The translations under genes and the position numbers were made by a program. Below are positions 1 to 6,959 of a DNA stretch of 16,816 bases, one piece after another. The stretch's first letter is position 1. Every line of letters starts with the position of its first letter. The DNA is taken from assembly GCA_039810045.1 (NCBI GenBank), contig JBDHWF010000090.1:1-16816 (forward strand), given 5' to 3'. The stretch is from CADCWN01 sp039810045. GTDB taxonomy: Bacteria; Chloroflexota; Chloroflexia; Thermomicrobiales; CADCWN01. The notes beneath the pieces were generated by a model, which did no database searches, was not told the DNA's origin, and saw only the letters and a program-made list of their open reading frames with translations.

Positions 1-81
1 AGGCCATGACCAAGAGCCAAGCTGCGCTGCTCTTGTAGCGTACTATACCAAAGGACACCCGCCACCTAATACACCCCAAAA

Positions 82-116
82 TACCAAACGCCGACAACCT
101 TTTCAGGTTATCGGCG
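82..116 (-). terminator. Rho-independent terminator, leftward
   Basis: On the minus strand the arms CGCCGATAACCT (116-105) and AGGTTGTCGGCG (100-89) pair over 12 bp with one G-U wobble. They are closed by a GAAA tetraloop and followed by a T-rich tail beginning TTTGGTATTTT. Read on the plus strand the stem has a C-A mismatch and no T tail, so it works only for leftward transcription. Confidence 0.6.
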
Positions 117-319
117 CTAGGATGGCATTCCAACGGTAGGAAACGTCTTGACCAAACAGGTCGCCACGCAGACAGCCAGACAATGATCCCTGGATCAGCC
201 AGGCACTACAAGCGAGATAAACACGCCTGACGCGCTTGCTCAACCACCCAGGGGAAAACCAACTGCTGACTACTTCGCTGGCGCTCCTCTTCAACACCAG
301 CATCCAGACCAGTGGAGTG
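85..319 (-). ncRNA. Candidate small RNA or regulatory leader (minus strand)
   Basis: A minus-strand promoter (-35 TTGACG at 349-354, -10 TATCCT at 326-331, 17-bp spacer) predicts a transcript starting near 319. A 12-bp hairpin followed by a T-rich stretch predicts its end near 82-85. Local stems lie in between: GCTGGTG (301-295) with CGCCAGC (283-277), and CAAGCG (238-233) with CGCTTG (214-209). I do not recognise it as 6S RNA, tmRNA, RNase P RNA, SRP RNA, a T-box or a common riboswitch. A 66-codon open frame (303-103) lies inside, but it has no Shine-Dalgarno sequence and its stop falls in the terminator loop, so I do not call it a protein gene. It could instead be an attenuated leader of a leftward gene beyond the window edge. 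Confidence 0.4.
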
Positions 320-325
320 TACTAC

Positions 326-354
326 AGGATAACAACGATGCAGTGATACGTCAA
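326..354 (-). promoter_or_regulatory. Sigma-70-like promoter of the candidate RNA
   Basis: On the minus strand TTGACG (349-354) and TATCCT (326-331) are separated by exactly 17 bp. The -35 box matches consensus at five of six positions and the -10 box at four of six. No rightward gene could use it, so it points to a leftward transcript. Confidence 0.5.
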
Positions 355-409
355 GAGCGCACGGGGGAAACTTTTTTCAGGGCAATAGCGTCAACCTATG
401 CGTAGCCCA

Positions 410-439
410 TTCAGTACAGGTCTGTGCAACTGGTACACT
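410..439 (+). promoter_or_regulatory. Possible promoter of the S8 peptidase gene
   Basis: An extended -10 element (TG at 431-432, TACACT at 434-439) lies 18 bp after a weak -35 (TTCAGT, 410-415). It would start transcription about 65 nt before the ATG at 510. The -35 is poor, so this rests mainly on the extended -10. Confidence 0.35.
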
Positions 440-509
440 TTCTCTGCCAGATACGCCGCAGTCGCCGCTTTTGAGACACACTGCCAGAGAGGCAAAGGAG
501 AAACGAATC

Positions 510-2210
510 ATGCGTCGGCTGATCGGCTGGCTACTTATTGCCGTCACTTGCCTGCTGCTCCCACCAGTCACCCCAACAAACACGCCACCACCTGTTGCTG
601 CGGCAGTACCGGGGGTTGTTGGGGAATACTTGATCCTCACTGCGCCCGATCAACCACTCAGCAGTGTGCGCGCTGCAATCAGCGTAGCAGGCGGTCAGAT
701 CGTCCGCGAAAATACGGCGATTGGCCTTGCCACCGTGCGCGTTGATAGCCACAGCAGCACCTTTCTCCGCCTGATCCGCCAGCATCCCGCCATCACTGCT
801 GCCACCCCCAATATCCCCTTTGGGCAGATCCAGGGCGGGCCACTCGCTGCGAAGCCAGCACGAGAAGTTGAGCCAGGGGAGCGTCCGGATGGTGGGAGTA
901 ATGGTGGTCCCCTGCTGTCCAGTGACCCCCTGAGTTCTTTGCAGTGGGATATGCAAGTGATCGAAGCAACCGCAACGACGGCCCACGCGACACAGGCGGG
1001 CGATCCTCGTGTGTTGGTTGGCGTGATCGATAGTGGCATCGATGGGAATCATCCTGACCTTGCCGCCAATTTTGATCGCACCCGCAGTCGCAATTTCGTC
1101 ACCGATATTCCTGACCTCGATGGTTCCTGCACCTACGCCAGTTGTATCGATCCGCCCGATGAGGATGGCAATGGACACGGCACCCATGTCGCAGGAACGA
1201 TCGCCGCCGCCAGTAATGGGCTGGGCATTGTTGGCGTAGCCCCTCGCGTATCGCTGGTGAACTTACGCGCTGGTCAGGATTCTGGATTATTCCTCCTGCA
1301 ACCAACTGTTGACGCCCTCACCTACGCTGGTGATATTGGGATCAACGTCGTCAATATGAGTTACTACATTGACCCCTGGCTCTACAACTGCCTGAACAAC
1401 CCTGCGGACAATCCCGAAGCGCAACAAGCCCAACGCACTACGCTTGAAGCAACGCAGCGCGCCCTTGATTACGCTCAGGCCCGTGGGGTTGTCCTCGTTT
1501 CCGCTGCGGGGAACGGCCACAGTGACCTTGACAATGTGACTGTCGATACTGTCAGCCCCAACTTCCCGCCAGGGGCGGCCTACCAGCGACAGCTTGACCA
1601 AAGTTGCCGCAGTATGCCAAGCGATGGCACTGGCGTGATCAGTGTGACGGCAACTGGGCCAAGTGGGCGCAAGGCCTACTACTCGGACTATGGCCTGCAC
1701 CATGCCGATATTGCTGCCCCAGGTGGGGATAGCCTTGACTACGCTGGTACCCCACAGTATCAGCCAGTGAAGAATCGCATCCTGTCCACTTATCCGCAAG
1801 CCTTACTGGTCGCCAGCGGCGAAATTGACGCGCAGGGGCAACTCACGCCACGCGCAGGACAAGCGGTAGTGCGTGATTGTCGTGGCGAAACCTGTGCCTA
1901 TTATCGCTATTACGAAGGAACTTCAATGGCGGCCCCACACGTCACGGGCGTAGTGGCGCTGATCGTCAGCCAGTATGGGACAGCTGGACTGAACCGCCCA
2001 GGCACCCTGCGGCTCAGCCCGGCTCGCGTTGAGCAAATTCTCCAAACGACTGCAACCCCTCAACCCTGTCCTGCCCAAAACCCTTTCCCTTATCCAGGGC
2101 CAACCGCCAATGCCCAGCCGCGCTATACCGCGCGCTGTGAAGGGACAGAACGCCAGAATGGTTTTTATGGCGTCGGGATCGTCAATGCCAACCGCGCAGT
2201 GGGCCGCTAG
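510..2210 (+). CDS. Secreted subtilisin-like (S8 family) serine protease
   Basis: This encodes a 566-residue exported serine endopeptidase. The start at 510 is chosen because AAAGGAG (494-500) sits 9 nt upstream and the product then opens with a classical signal peptide (MRRLIGWLLIAVTCLLLPP). An upstream in-frame ATG at 471 would add 13 charged residues before it. After a proline-rich stretch, residues about 38-105 resemble an inhibitor_I9-type propeptide. The catalytic domain shows Asp174 (DSGIDG), His223 (GHGTHVAGT), oxyanion Asn335 (SAAGN) and Ser472 (GTSMAAPHVTG). The mature part has eight cysteines, in plausible close pairs (207/212, 294/366, 457/462, 520/543), which would suit an extracytoplasmic enzyme. 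The C-terminal GIVNANRAV motif is usual for the family. The substrate is unknown; a role in peptide scavenging or processing is inference. Confidence 0.93.
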   Translation: MRRLIGWLLIAVTCLLLPPVTPTNTPPPVAAAVPGVVGEYLILTAPDQPLSSVRAAISVAGGQIVRENTAIGLATVRVDSHSSTFLRLIRQHPAITAATPNIPFGQIQGGPLAAKPAREVEPGERPDGGSNGGPLLSSDPLSSLQWDMQVIEATATTAHATQAGDPRVLVGVIDSGIDGNHPDLAANFDRTRSRNFVTDIPDLDGSCTYASCIDPPDEDGNGHGTHVAGTIAAASNGLGIVGVAPRVSLVNLRAGQDSGLFLLQPTVDALTYAGDIGINVVNMSYYIDPWLYNCLNNPADNPEAQQAQRTTLEATQRALDYAQARGVVLVSAAGNGHSDLDNVTVDTVSPNFPPGAAYQRQLDQSCRSMPSDGTGVISVTATGPSGRKAYYSDYGLHHADIAAPGGDSLDYAGTPQYQPVKNRILSTYPQALLVASGEIDAQGQLTPRAGQAVVRDCRGETCAYYRYYEGTSMAAPHVTGVVALIVSQYGTAGLNRPGTLRLSPARVEQILQTTATPQPCPAQNPFPYPGPTANAQPRYTARCEGTERQNGFYGVGIVNANRAVGR

Positions 2211-2313
2211 AAACGACATATAAGGCCAACACAAATGCCATTGATTTGTCATCAGCCTGCAATACTCACCAGCTATCCTGAGTGCAGAAACAGCGATTAC
2301 TGCGGGAGGGATC

Positions 2314-2742
2314 ATGCAGCACCAGGAAATCCTACAGCCACAGACCAACAGAGCGATGCCCGGGATACTCGCCTTCCTGGCTACCTGTGCCTTAGGCGGC
2401 GCGCACCTGATCGTCAATACCGCCAGCTTCCTCACTGAATCACCAAAGAATTATGGGCTCTATGGAGGATATGTGTTGGGCGTTAGTGCCGTATGCCTGG
2501 TCTTTGCGCTGGCGGCCCTCGCCCTCTATCAATCCTGGGGACAGCGGCTACCGCAACGCGGCTTGCAGATCGTCACCTGGATCGGCTGTGCCGTCATTAG
2601 CTTACTGGCGATCTACACCCTGACGCTGGCGATCACCACCCAAGATCTGCGCTATCTCACCTTCGCTGGCCCTGGTCCCTGGTCCCTGCTAGCTGGCCCG
2701 CTCCTTGGTTTCGCGGCGTGGCGCTCAGGCGCTGAACAATAA
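2314..2742 (+). CDS. Small four-helix membrane protein of unknown function
   Basis: I do not recognise the family. The 142-residue product has four hydrophobic segments at about residues 17-39, 51-73, 86-108 and 121-137, with a short polar N-terminus (MQHQEILQPQTNR). The start at 2314 has GGAGG (2305-2309) only 4 nt upstream, which is close. The next in-frame ATG (2356) has no ribosome binding site. It lies 103 bp after the S8 protease gene in the same direction and ends just before a strong hairpin, so the two may be co-transcribed. No catalytic motif, metal site or conserved signature is evident, so integral membrane location is all that can be said. Confidence 0.75.
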   Translation: MQHQEILQPQTNRAMPGILAFLATCALGGAHLIVNTASFLTESPKNYGLYGGYVLGVSAVCLVFALAALALYQSWGQRLPQRGLQIVTWIGCAVISLLAIYTLTLAITTQDLRYLTFAGPGPWSLLAGPLLGFAAWRSGAEQ

Positions 2743-2745
2743 TTC

Positions 2746-2786
2746 AACCGCAATCCCCCACGCTTACTGCGTGGGGGATTGCGGTT
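2746..2786. terminator. Strong hairpin terminator shared by convergent genes
   Basis: A perfect 18-bp inverted repeat (arms 2746-2763 and 2769-2786, core CCCCCACGC/GCGTGGGGG, loop TTACT) lies between the end of the rightward membrane-protein gene (2742) and the end of the leftward response-regulator gene (2815). The stem ends supply TTT on the plus strand and TTGAATT on the minus strand, so it can act in both directions, although neither T-run is long. Confidence 0.75.
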
Positions 2787-2814
2787 TCTCGTACCTGCGA
2801 TTAAGCACAAGCAG

Positions 2815-3558
2815 TTAGTCAGGCTTCGGCAGCAGGCCACGAGCAATGGCATAGACAGCGGCCTGCGTACGGTCGCGAGCACCGAGTTTTTGGAAGAGTA
2901 GAGAGAGATTATTCTTCACGGTGCTTTCAGCGAGATCAAGCTCGTTGGCGATCTCTTTATTGCTTTTCCCATCAACCAACATGCGCAACAGGGTCATTTC
3001 ACGATCATTGAGCCGCTCAACCTTTGGCGTCCCTGGATTATTGACCAAGCGGTGAAACTCACGTAGCAGGCTCGGCACCAGGGTGGGATCGATCATTGAC
3101 GCCCCCTGGCTCGTTACCCGCACCGCCCGTACTACATCCTGTGAACCAGCATTTTTGAGTAAATAGCCACGGGCCCCAGCCCGCACCGCCTGAAATGCAT
3201 AATCATCTTCACGATACATGGTCAAAATAACAACGCTCGTGCGCGGAAATTCGCTCAGAATAGTCCTTGTCGCCGTAATCCCATCTACGTCTGGCATATT
3301 AATGTCCATCAGCACAACATCTGGGCGCAGTTGCCGAACCATCTCCTGCGCTTCCTGCCCATCGGAGGCATCCCCAACGACTTCAATATCTTCTTCAAGT
3401 TCTAATAATTGGCGCAACCCTTGCCGAAATAACGCATGGTCGTCCGCCAGCAATACCCGAATCTTCTGCCCAGGAGTCGGCCCAGCGCCAGCACTATTCG
3501 CTAGTGGTGAATCATTCATAAATGGAAGCGTCATCCCGGTCATTCCTGACATCGCCAT
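2815..3558 (-). CDS. NarL/FixJ-family response regulator (receiver + LuxR HTH)
   Basis: This 247-residue transcription factor is phosphorylated by a partner kinase. Residues about 32-150 form the receiver: acidic pair Asp39/Asp40, phospho-acceptor Asp85 (VLMDINMPD), Thr113 and Lys135 (GYLLKNA). Residues about 180-243 form a LuxR-type helix-turn-helix (LNDREMTLLRMLVDG, NKEIANELDLAESTVKNNL). It lies 70 bp downstream of the histidine kinase gene on the same strand, so the pair is almost certainly a cognate operon. About 30 low-complexity residues precede the receiver. Several in-frame ATGs (codons 1, 3, 6, 9, 14) are possible starts; GAGAGG is 3 nt from codon 1 and 9 nt from codon 3, so the start may be 6 nt shorter. 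Target genes are unknown. Confidence 0.92.
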   Translation of the reverse strand: MAMSGMTGMTLPFMNDSPLANSAGAGPTPGQKIRVLLADDHALFRQGLRQLLELEEDIEVVGDASDGQEAQEMVRQLRPDVVLMDINMPDVDGITATRTILSEFPRTSVVILTMYREDDYAFQAVRAGARGYLLKNAGSQDVVRAVRVTSQGASMIDPTLVPSLLREFHRLVNNPGTPKVERLNDREMTLLRMLVDGKSNKEIANELDLAESTVKNNLSLLFQKLGARDRTQAAVYAIARGLLPKPD

Positions 3559-3628
3559 CTACCTCTCGCCCTGCAATCTACCCTGGTAGATCACTCCTCT
3601 ACCAGTTGCTCGCTCCGCAACGCCATCC

Positions 3629-4780
3629 CTACTGGTCAATTATTTCTGATACCTCTTCAAGATCTGTTGGCTGCATTGGAATCGTTGTCTCGACGCGAGT
3701 GCCGCTACCAGGCACAGAGGTAATCACTACCTCGCCGCCAAGCTCCTGCGCCAGTTCGTGCATCTGCACCAGCCCAAAATGCTCGCCTGGGTCTGCAGCT
3801 TTCGCGGTAACATGAAAGCCCTGGCCATCATCAATGACGACTACCCGTAATGTCTGCGCATCTTTGGTCACTTCAACGCGCATAGCATGCGCATCAGCGT
3901 GTTTACGAATATTTTGCAGGGCCTCACGAACAATACTGAGGATGGTTGTTTCCACCTGGGCCTCAGGCCAGGTGCTTGCCACTTGCTGCACGCTGCTCAG
4001 ATGATGCCCCTGGGCAGAGGCAACCTCACCCAGCGCGGAAGTTGGCTCACGCAGATCCCCAATTGCCCGCCGCAAATCAGCCGTTGCTGTTTTCAGCACC
4101 TGTTGAATCAGCTCCGCCTGTTCATGCGCGGCGGTGGGATTCCGTTCGATCAGACGATCAAGGTACTCTACTTTCAAATTCAGGTACGCCAGACTTTGGG
4201 CGACACCATCATGGATTTCTCGGGCGATCCGACGACGATCCTGCAACACCGCCTCTGCCGCCTGCTCTGGCGAATGCGCGGTCGCTAACTGATGGCGCAA
4301 GGTAAAAAGGTGAAGCGTTAGACCAAGAGTAGTAGCCAGAGCAACTACCTCACGCTCAGCGTTATCATCAAGGGTGTTTATGCTATCTTGCAAAGCAACC
4401 ACCCCATGTAACAGATCACCAGCCACTAATGGGATCACCAGGCAGTGCGCATCGTCAGGCAAGGCTGCTGGTAACGTCGAGCGCAGCAGCCCATCATCCT
4501 GAATTTCCGCCTGCAACCATTTCTGAATTTGGTCAGTAATGGTGCGTTCGTCAACCGTTGGTTGTTCGCGATTTGGCAGATCCAACTGATAGACTAACGC
4601 TACCTGCCCCGCATCGGCTCGTTCGAAAAAGAGACAGCGGGCGGGGTGAACTACGGCACTGAGCGCGATTCCACCGCGCCGATATGCTTCGGCTGGCTCA
4701 CAGGCACGAGCAATCTGGTCACAGGTTGGCGCATTACTAAAATATCTGGCAACACTGGTATCTATTGGTGGGCTTGCCAT
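3629..4780 (-). CDS. Cytosolic NarL-type sensor histidine kinase (GAF-like + HisKA_3 + HATPase)
   Basis: This sensor kinase autophosphorylates on histidine and passes phosphate to the adjacent response regulator. Numbering from the ATG at 4780 (383 residues), residues about 15-165 look like a GAF-type sensory domain. The dimerisation/phosphoacceptor box RRRIAREIHDGVAQSL places the phospho-His at 190. The ATPase domain has an N-box (REALQNIRKH, Asn290), a G1 box (DDGQGF, 317-322) and a G2 box (HFGLVQM). There is no transmembrane helix, so the signal is probably internal. An upstream in-frame ATG at 4828 lacks a Shine-Dalgarno sequence and would put a 9-bp inverted repeat inside the coding region, whereas 4780 has AGGA 6 nt upstream. 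The start is therefore likely but not certain. The ligand is unknown. Confidence 0.9.
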   Translation of the reverse strand: MASPPIDTSVARYFSNAPTCDQIARACEPAEAYRRGGIALSAVVHPARCLFFERADAGQVALVYQLDLPNREQPTVDERTITDQIQKWLQAEIQDDGLLRSTLPAALPDDAHCLVIPLVAGDLLHGVVALQDSINTLDDNAEREVVALATTLGLTLHLFTLRHQLATAHSPEQAAEAVLQDRRRIAREIHDGVAQSLAYLNLKVEYLDRLIERNPTAAHEQAELIQQVLKTATADLRRAIGDLREPTSALGEVASAQGHHLSSVQQVASTWPEAQVETTILSIVREALQNIRKHADAHAMRVEVTKDAQTLRVVVIDDGQGFHVTAKAADPGEHFGLVQMHELAQELGGEVVITSVPGSGTRVETTIPMQPTDLEEVSEIIDQ

Positions 4781-4802
4781 CACCGTTCCTGTTCTATCGC
4801 CC

Positions 4803-4824
4803 CAGAACCAGTACGCTGGTTCTG
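4803..4824. repeat. Perfect 9-bp inverted repeat in the kinase leader
   Basis: CAGAACCAG (4803-4811) and CTGGTTCTG (4816-4824) are exact reverse complements separated by TACG. The element lies 23-44 nt upstream of the preferred kinase start, so in mRNA it would form a tight hairpin with a four-base loop just before the ribosome binding site. It could equally be a protein operator. Confidence 0.6.
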
Positions 4825-5131
4825 ACATTGTTCAAGCGCTATTCCCAGGCCAAATGGACGCTGGCGCTGTACGGATCTCCCAAAGTGCTTCTCTACTTCA
4901 TCCATGACGTTTCGGTCTTTGCGCGCATCTCAACAATCTGGCTCCAATATCGCTTACGTCTATCAACTCTGCGTGTTTGACAACGGATAATTGTAGGCAA
5001 TTCCTGCGCCAAGCCACGAGAGGCCATAACTCCTCACACAATGCTACACTGCGATCACCACGCCTGATTGCGCTACTACTCTCGTTACGCATCCTGAGCA
5101 GGCATCATCACAACGCTGCAGACATCTGCTC

Positions 5132-5153
5132 ATATTGTACTGTCCGACAATAT
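5132..5153. repeat. Inverted repeat ATATTGT-8-ACAATAT
   Basis: ATATTGT (5132-5138) and ACAATAT (5147-5153) form a 7-bp dyad. The same half-site recurs at 5236-5242, inside GATATTGTC (5235-5243), which is the exact complement of GACAATATC at 5146-5154 and overlaps the leftward promoter. The spacing and repetition suggest regulator binding sites; function is inferred only. Confidence 0.4.
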
Positions 5154-5168
5154 CGTGCTGAAGCTATT

Positions 5169-5199
5169 TTGCCAGTACTTATGTCCTGATTACTACAAT
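5169..5199 (+). promoter_or_regulatory. Possible rightward promoter for the molybdopterin oxidoreductase gene
   Basis: TTGCCA (5169-5174) and TACAAT (5194-5199) form -35 and -10 boxes with a long 19-bp spacer. The predicted start near 5206 leaves a leader of about 125 nt before the ATG at 5331 and falls within the inverted repeat at 5203-5215. Confidence 0.35.
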
Positions 5200-5202
5200 A
5201 GT

Positions 5203-5226
5203 CTGACAAAGTCAGTACTTTAGTAC
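5203..5226. promoter_or_regulatory. Two abutting dyads, candidate operator in the divergent region
   Basis: CTGAC-AAA-GTCAG (5203-5215) and GTACT-TT-AGTAC (5215-5226) are perfect inverted repeats sharing one base. The second covers the -10 box of the leftward promoter and the first covers the predicted start points of both divergent promoters, which is a natural place for a repressor. Confidence 0.4.
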
Positions 5227-5245
5227 CAACCTGGGATATTGTCAA
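5217..5245 (-). promoter_or_regulatory. Leftward promoter, probably for the two-component operon
   Basis: On the minus strand a perfect TTGACA (5240-5245) is followed after 17 bp by TAAAGT (5217-5222). It would start transcription near 5210, giving a leader of about 430 nt before the kinase start. I see no gene between, so 4829-5216 is either a long untranslated leader or contains a nearer promoter that I could not identify. Confidence 0.5.
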
Positions 5246-5330
5246 GCGGACGGAGCGGCAGCAGGAACCAGCAACAGCCTATACTGCTTCCAAACAGCAA
5301 GGAAGTGATCAGGAACGTTGGAGGGTCATC

Positions 5331-5930
5331 ATGATTTTTCGTGGTTTAGGCAAACGCCGACATTCCCCAGAGATTGAAGCACGGATCCCACCAGGTCAAA
5401 CCCTCACCGAGAAGTGGCCGATCCTGACGCATGGTCGCACGCCACGGGTTGATCTCCAGACCTGGGATTTTCAGATCACGGGATTAGTTGAGCAACCACG
5501 CCGCTTTACCTATGCAGAGTTTATGGCCTTACCCCGTACGAAAATCACGGCAGATATTCACTGCGTCACGACCTGGAGCTTATTGGGGAGCGAGTGGGAA
5601 GGGGTGAGTATGCGCGACCTCCTTCGCCATGTAACAATTAAGCCAGAAGCCCGTTATGTTATGCAACACTGTGATGGCGGATATACCACCAACCTGCCAT
5701 TGGCACTGTTGCTGAGTGACGAGGTCTTACTTTGTTATCGGCGCAATGGTGAAGAGATCAGCCCTGAACATGGTTGGCCGTTACGTTTGGTCGTACCACA
5801 ACGTTATTTTTGGAAGAGCGCGAAGTGGGTACGGCGGCTCGACTTTATGGCTCACGACCAACTCGGCTTCTGGGAAAAACTGGGCTATCACAACAATGCA
5901 GACCCCTGGCAAGAGGAACGATTTGCCTAA
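5331..5930 (+). CDS. Sulfite-oxidase-fold molybdopterin oxidoreductase (cytoplasmic)
   Basis: The 199-residue product belongs to the molybdopterin-binding oxidoreductase group related to sulfite oxidase and MsrP/YedY. The diagnostic parts are ITADIHCVTTWSLLGSEWEG, with Cys78 as the expected molybdenum ligand, and GWPLRLVVPQRYFWKSAKWVRRL at residues 148-170, the conserved loop of the fold. It is a short form with no dimerisation domain, no heme domain and no Tat or Sec signal, so it probably works in the cytoplasm. GGAGG (5320-5324) lies 6 nt before the ATG. It is divergent from the two-component operon, and operator-like repeats lie between them, so it could be one of that system's targets (inference). 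The true substrate and electron partner are unknown. Confidence 0.88.
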   Translation: MIFRGLGKRRHSPEIEARIPPGQTLTEKWPILTHGRTPRVDLQTWDFQITGLVEQPRRFTYAEFMALPRTKITADIHCVTTWSLLGSEWEGVSMRDLLRHVTIKPEARYVMQHCDGGYTTNLPLALLLSDEVLLCYRRNGEEISPEHGWPLRLVVPQRYFWKSAKWVRRLDFMAHDQLGFWEKLGYHNNADPWQEERFA

Positions 5931-6026
5931 GCCAACCCCTGATGCAGGACGCCGATAAATGCTACACTTACGATCGTCGCATGATGCTGAACATCATTCG
6001 TCTTAATCAATTGTCGGGAGCCAATA

Positions 6027-6959
6027 ATGCATCTGCAATTCTCAACGGCGAGTCTCCCAAATCTTCCTTTGCGGAGTAGCTTTGCTACAGCCCAGGCACT
6101 GCAGCTGAGTGGGTTAGAACTGGCCCTGACACCATTGTTGCTCCGCCGTGGCCCAGAGCCAATTTTGCGTCTTGCCGCCCGTTACAAACTGGTGATTCGT
6201 AGCGTCGATCTCAGCCCTCTAGGGGAATTGGCGATAGAAACCGCGCTGATCCCACGTTTGGTGGGTTTTATCACCGCGCTACCTGGCTGTCAGGTGGTGG
6301 CCCTCCCGATCCCCAACGATTGGAGCTTGCTACCAGGTGGGTTGAATGGCCTGCTCAATGTCCTCACTACCTATAGTCGAGCATTAGGCACCCAAATCAC
6401 CCTGACCTTGATCAATGCTCCTGGGCGATCAACCGAGTCACCAGGACCCCTGGATCGTTTCCCGCAATTGCGCCGGATTATTGAAGAATGGGAACTTGGC
6501 TACACCTTTGATACGAGCCATGCCGCTAGTGCTGGCTGGGTGATCACCGAACCGTTGCCCTCAATGGGAGGCCGACTACGCAATGTGCATCTCAGTGATT
6601 TTCGTCCTGAGTTGCCGCAGCAACACCCCATGACGCCCACACCGTTGTTACCAACGAATGTACAACCCTGGCAGCTTGGGCGGCGACCGGGCGAAGGGGT
6701 CTTACCCCTTCGGGCGTTCCTACGCACCTTACGCCGCCGCGAATATCGGGGTCTGGTAACGGTGCGGTTGCAGGAAACTGGGATTTCATCCTGGTGGCCC
6801 CCACGGACAAAGAACCAGTTGGTCAACGCCACAATCTTCTGTCGCACTGCGCTCGATAGCTATCAACCACGACAATCACGGCTCTTCTTCCACGCATTGC
6901 CCAACCCCACAACTTCTGCCGAAGCCGAGAATGAAGAACACCATGCAACTGAGCAGTGA
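6027..6959 (+). CDS. Xylose-isomerase-like TIM-barrel protein (sugar phosphate isomerase/epimerase family)
   Basis: This 310-residue protein resembles the AP-endonuclease-2/xylose-isomerase-like TIM-barrel superfamily. Supporting features are the opening strand (MHLQFSTASLPNLPL), alternating strands and helices, YTFDTSHAAS (Asp162, His165) and NVHLSDF (His188, Asp191), the usual metal-ligand positions. The stretch RPGEGVLPLRAFLRTLRRREYRGLVTVRL (220-248) matches the family's C-terminal barrel signature. Residues beyond about 280 look disordered. GGGAG (6016-6020) precedes the ATG by 6 nt. The gap to the preceding gene is 96 bp and the end overlaps the next gene by 29 nt, so those two are probably translationally coupled. 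The glutamates usually found in true isomerases are not all evident, so the reaction cannot be assigned. Confidence 0.78.
   Translation: MHLQFSTASLPNLPLRSSFATAQALQLSGLELALTPLLLRRGPEPILRLAARYKLVIRSVDLSPLGELAIETALIPRLVGFITALPGCQVVALPIPNDWSLLPGGLNGLLNVLTTYSRALGTQITLTLINAPGRSTESPGPLDRFPQLRRIIEEWELGYTFDTSHAASAGWVITEPLPSMGGRLRNVHLSDFRPELPQQHPMTPTPLLPTNVQPWQLGRRPGEGVLPLRAFLRTLRRREYRGLVTVRLQETGISSWWPPRTKNQLVNATIFCRTALDSYQPRQSRLFFHALPNPTTSAEAENEEHHATEQ

Noticed and set aside
11..35. 7-bp inverted repeat CAAGAGC/GCTCTTG at the left edge
   Set aside because: It has an 11-base loop and no T tract on either side, and the flanking gene is outside the window, so no role can be supported.
103..303. 66-codon open frame on the minus strand inside the candidate RNA
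   Set aside because: It has no Shine-Dalgarno sequence, its composition is not protein-like, and its stop codon lies in the loop of the terminator hairpin; a noncoding reading is preferred.
540..551. Possible lipobox cysteine (Cys14) in the S8 protease signal peptide
   Set aside because: It lies in the middle of the hydrophobic core and the preceding residues (AVT) do not fit a lipobox; ordinary signal peptide cleavage further on is more likely.
531..1187. 218-codon open frame antisense to the S8 protease
   Set aside because: It is fully inside a gene with clear catalytic motifs and shows no recognisable domain; a shadow frame.
4765..5189. Small open frames on both strands in the kinase-oxidoreductase intergenic region
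   Set aside because: None has a ribosome binding site or protein-like composition, and they overlap each other and the regulatory repeats.
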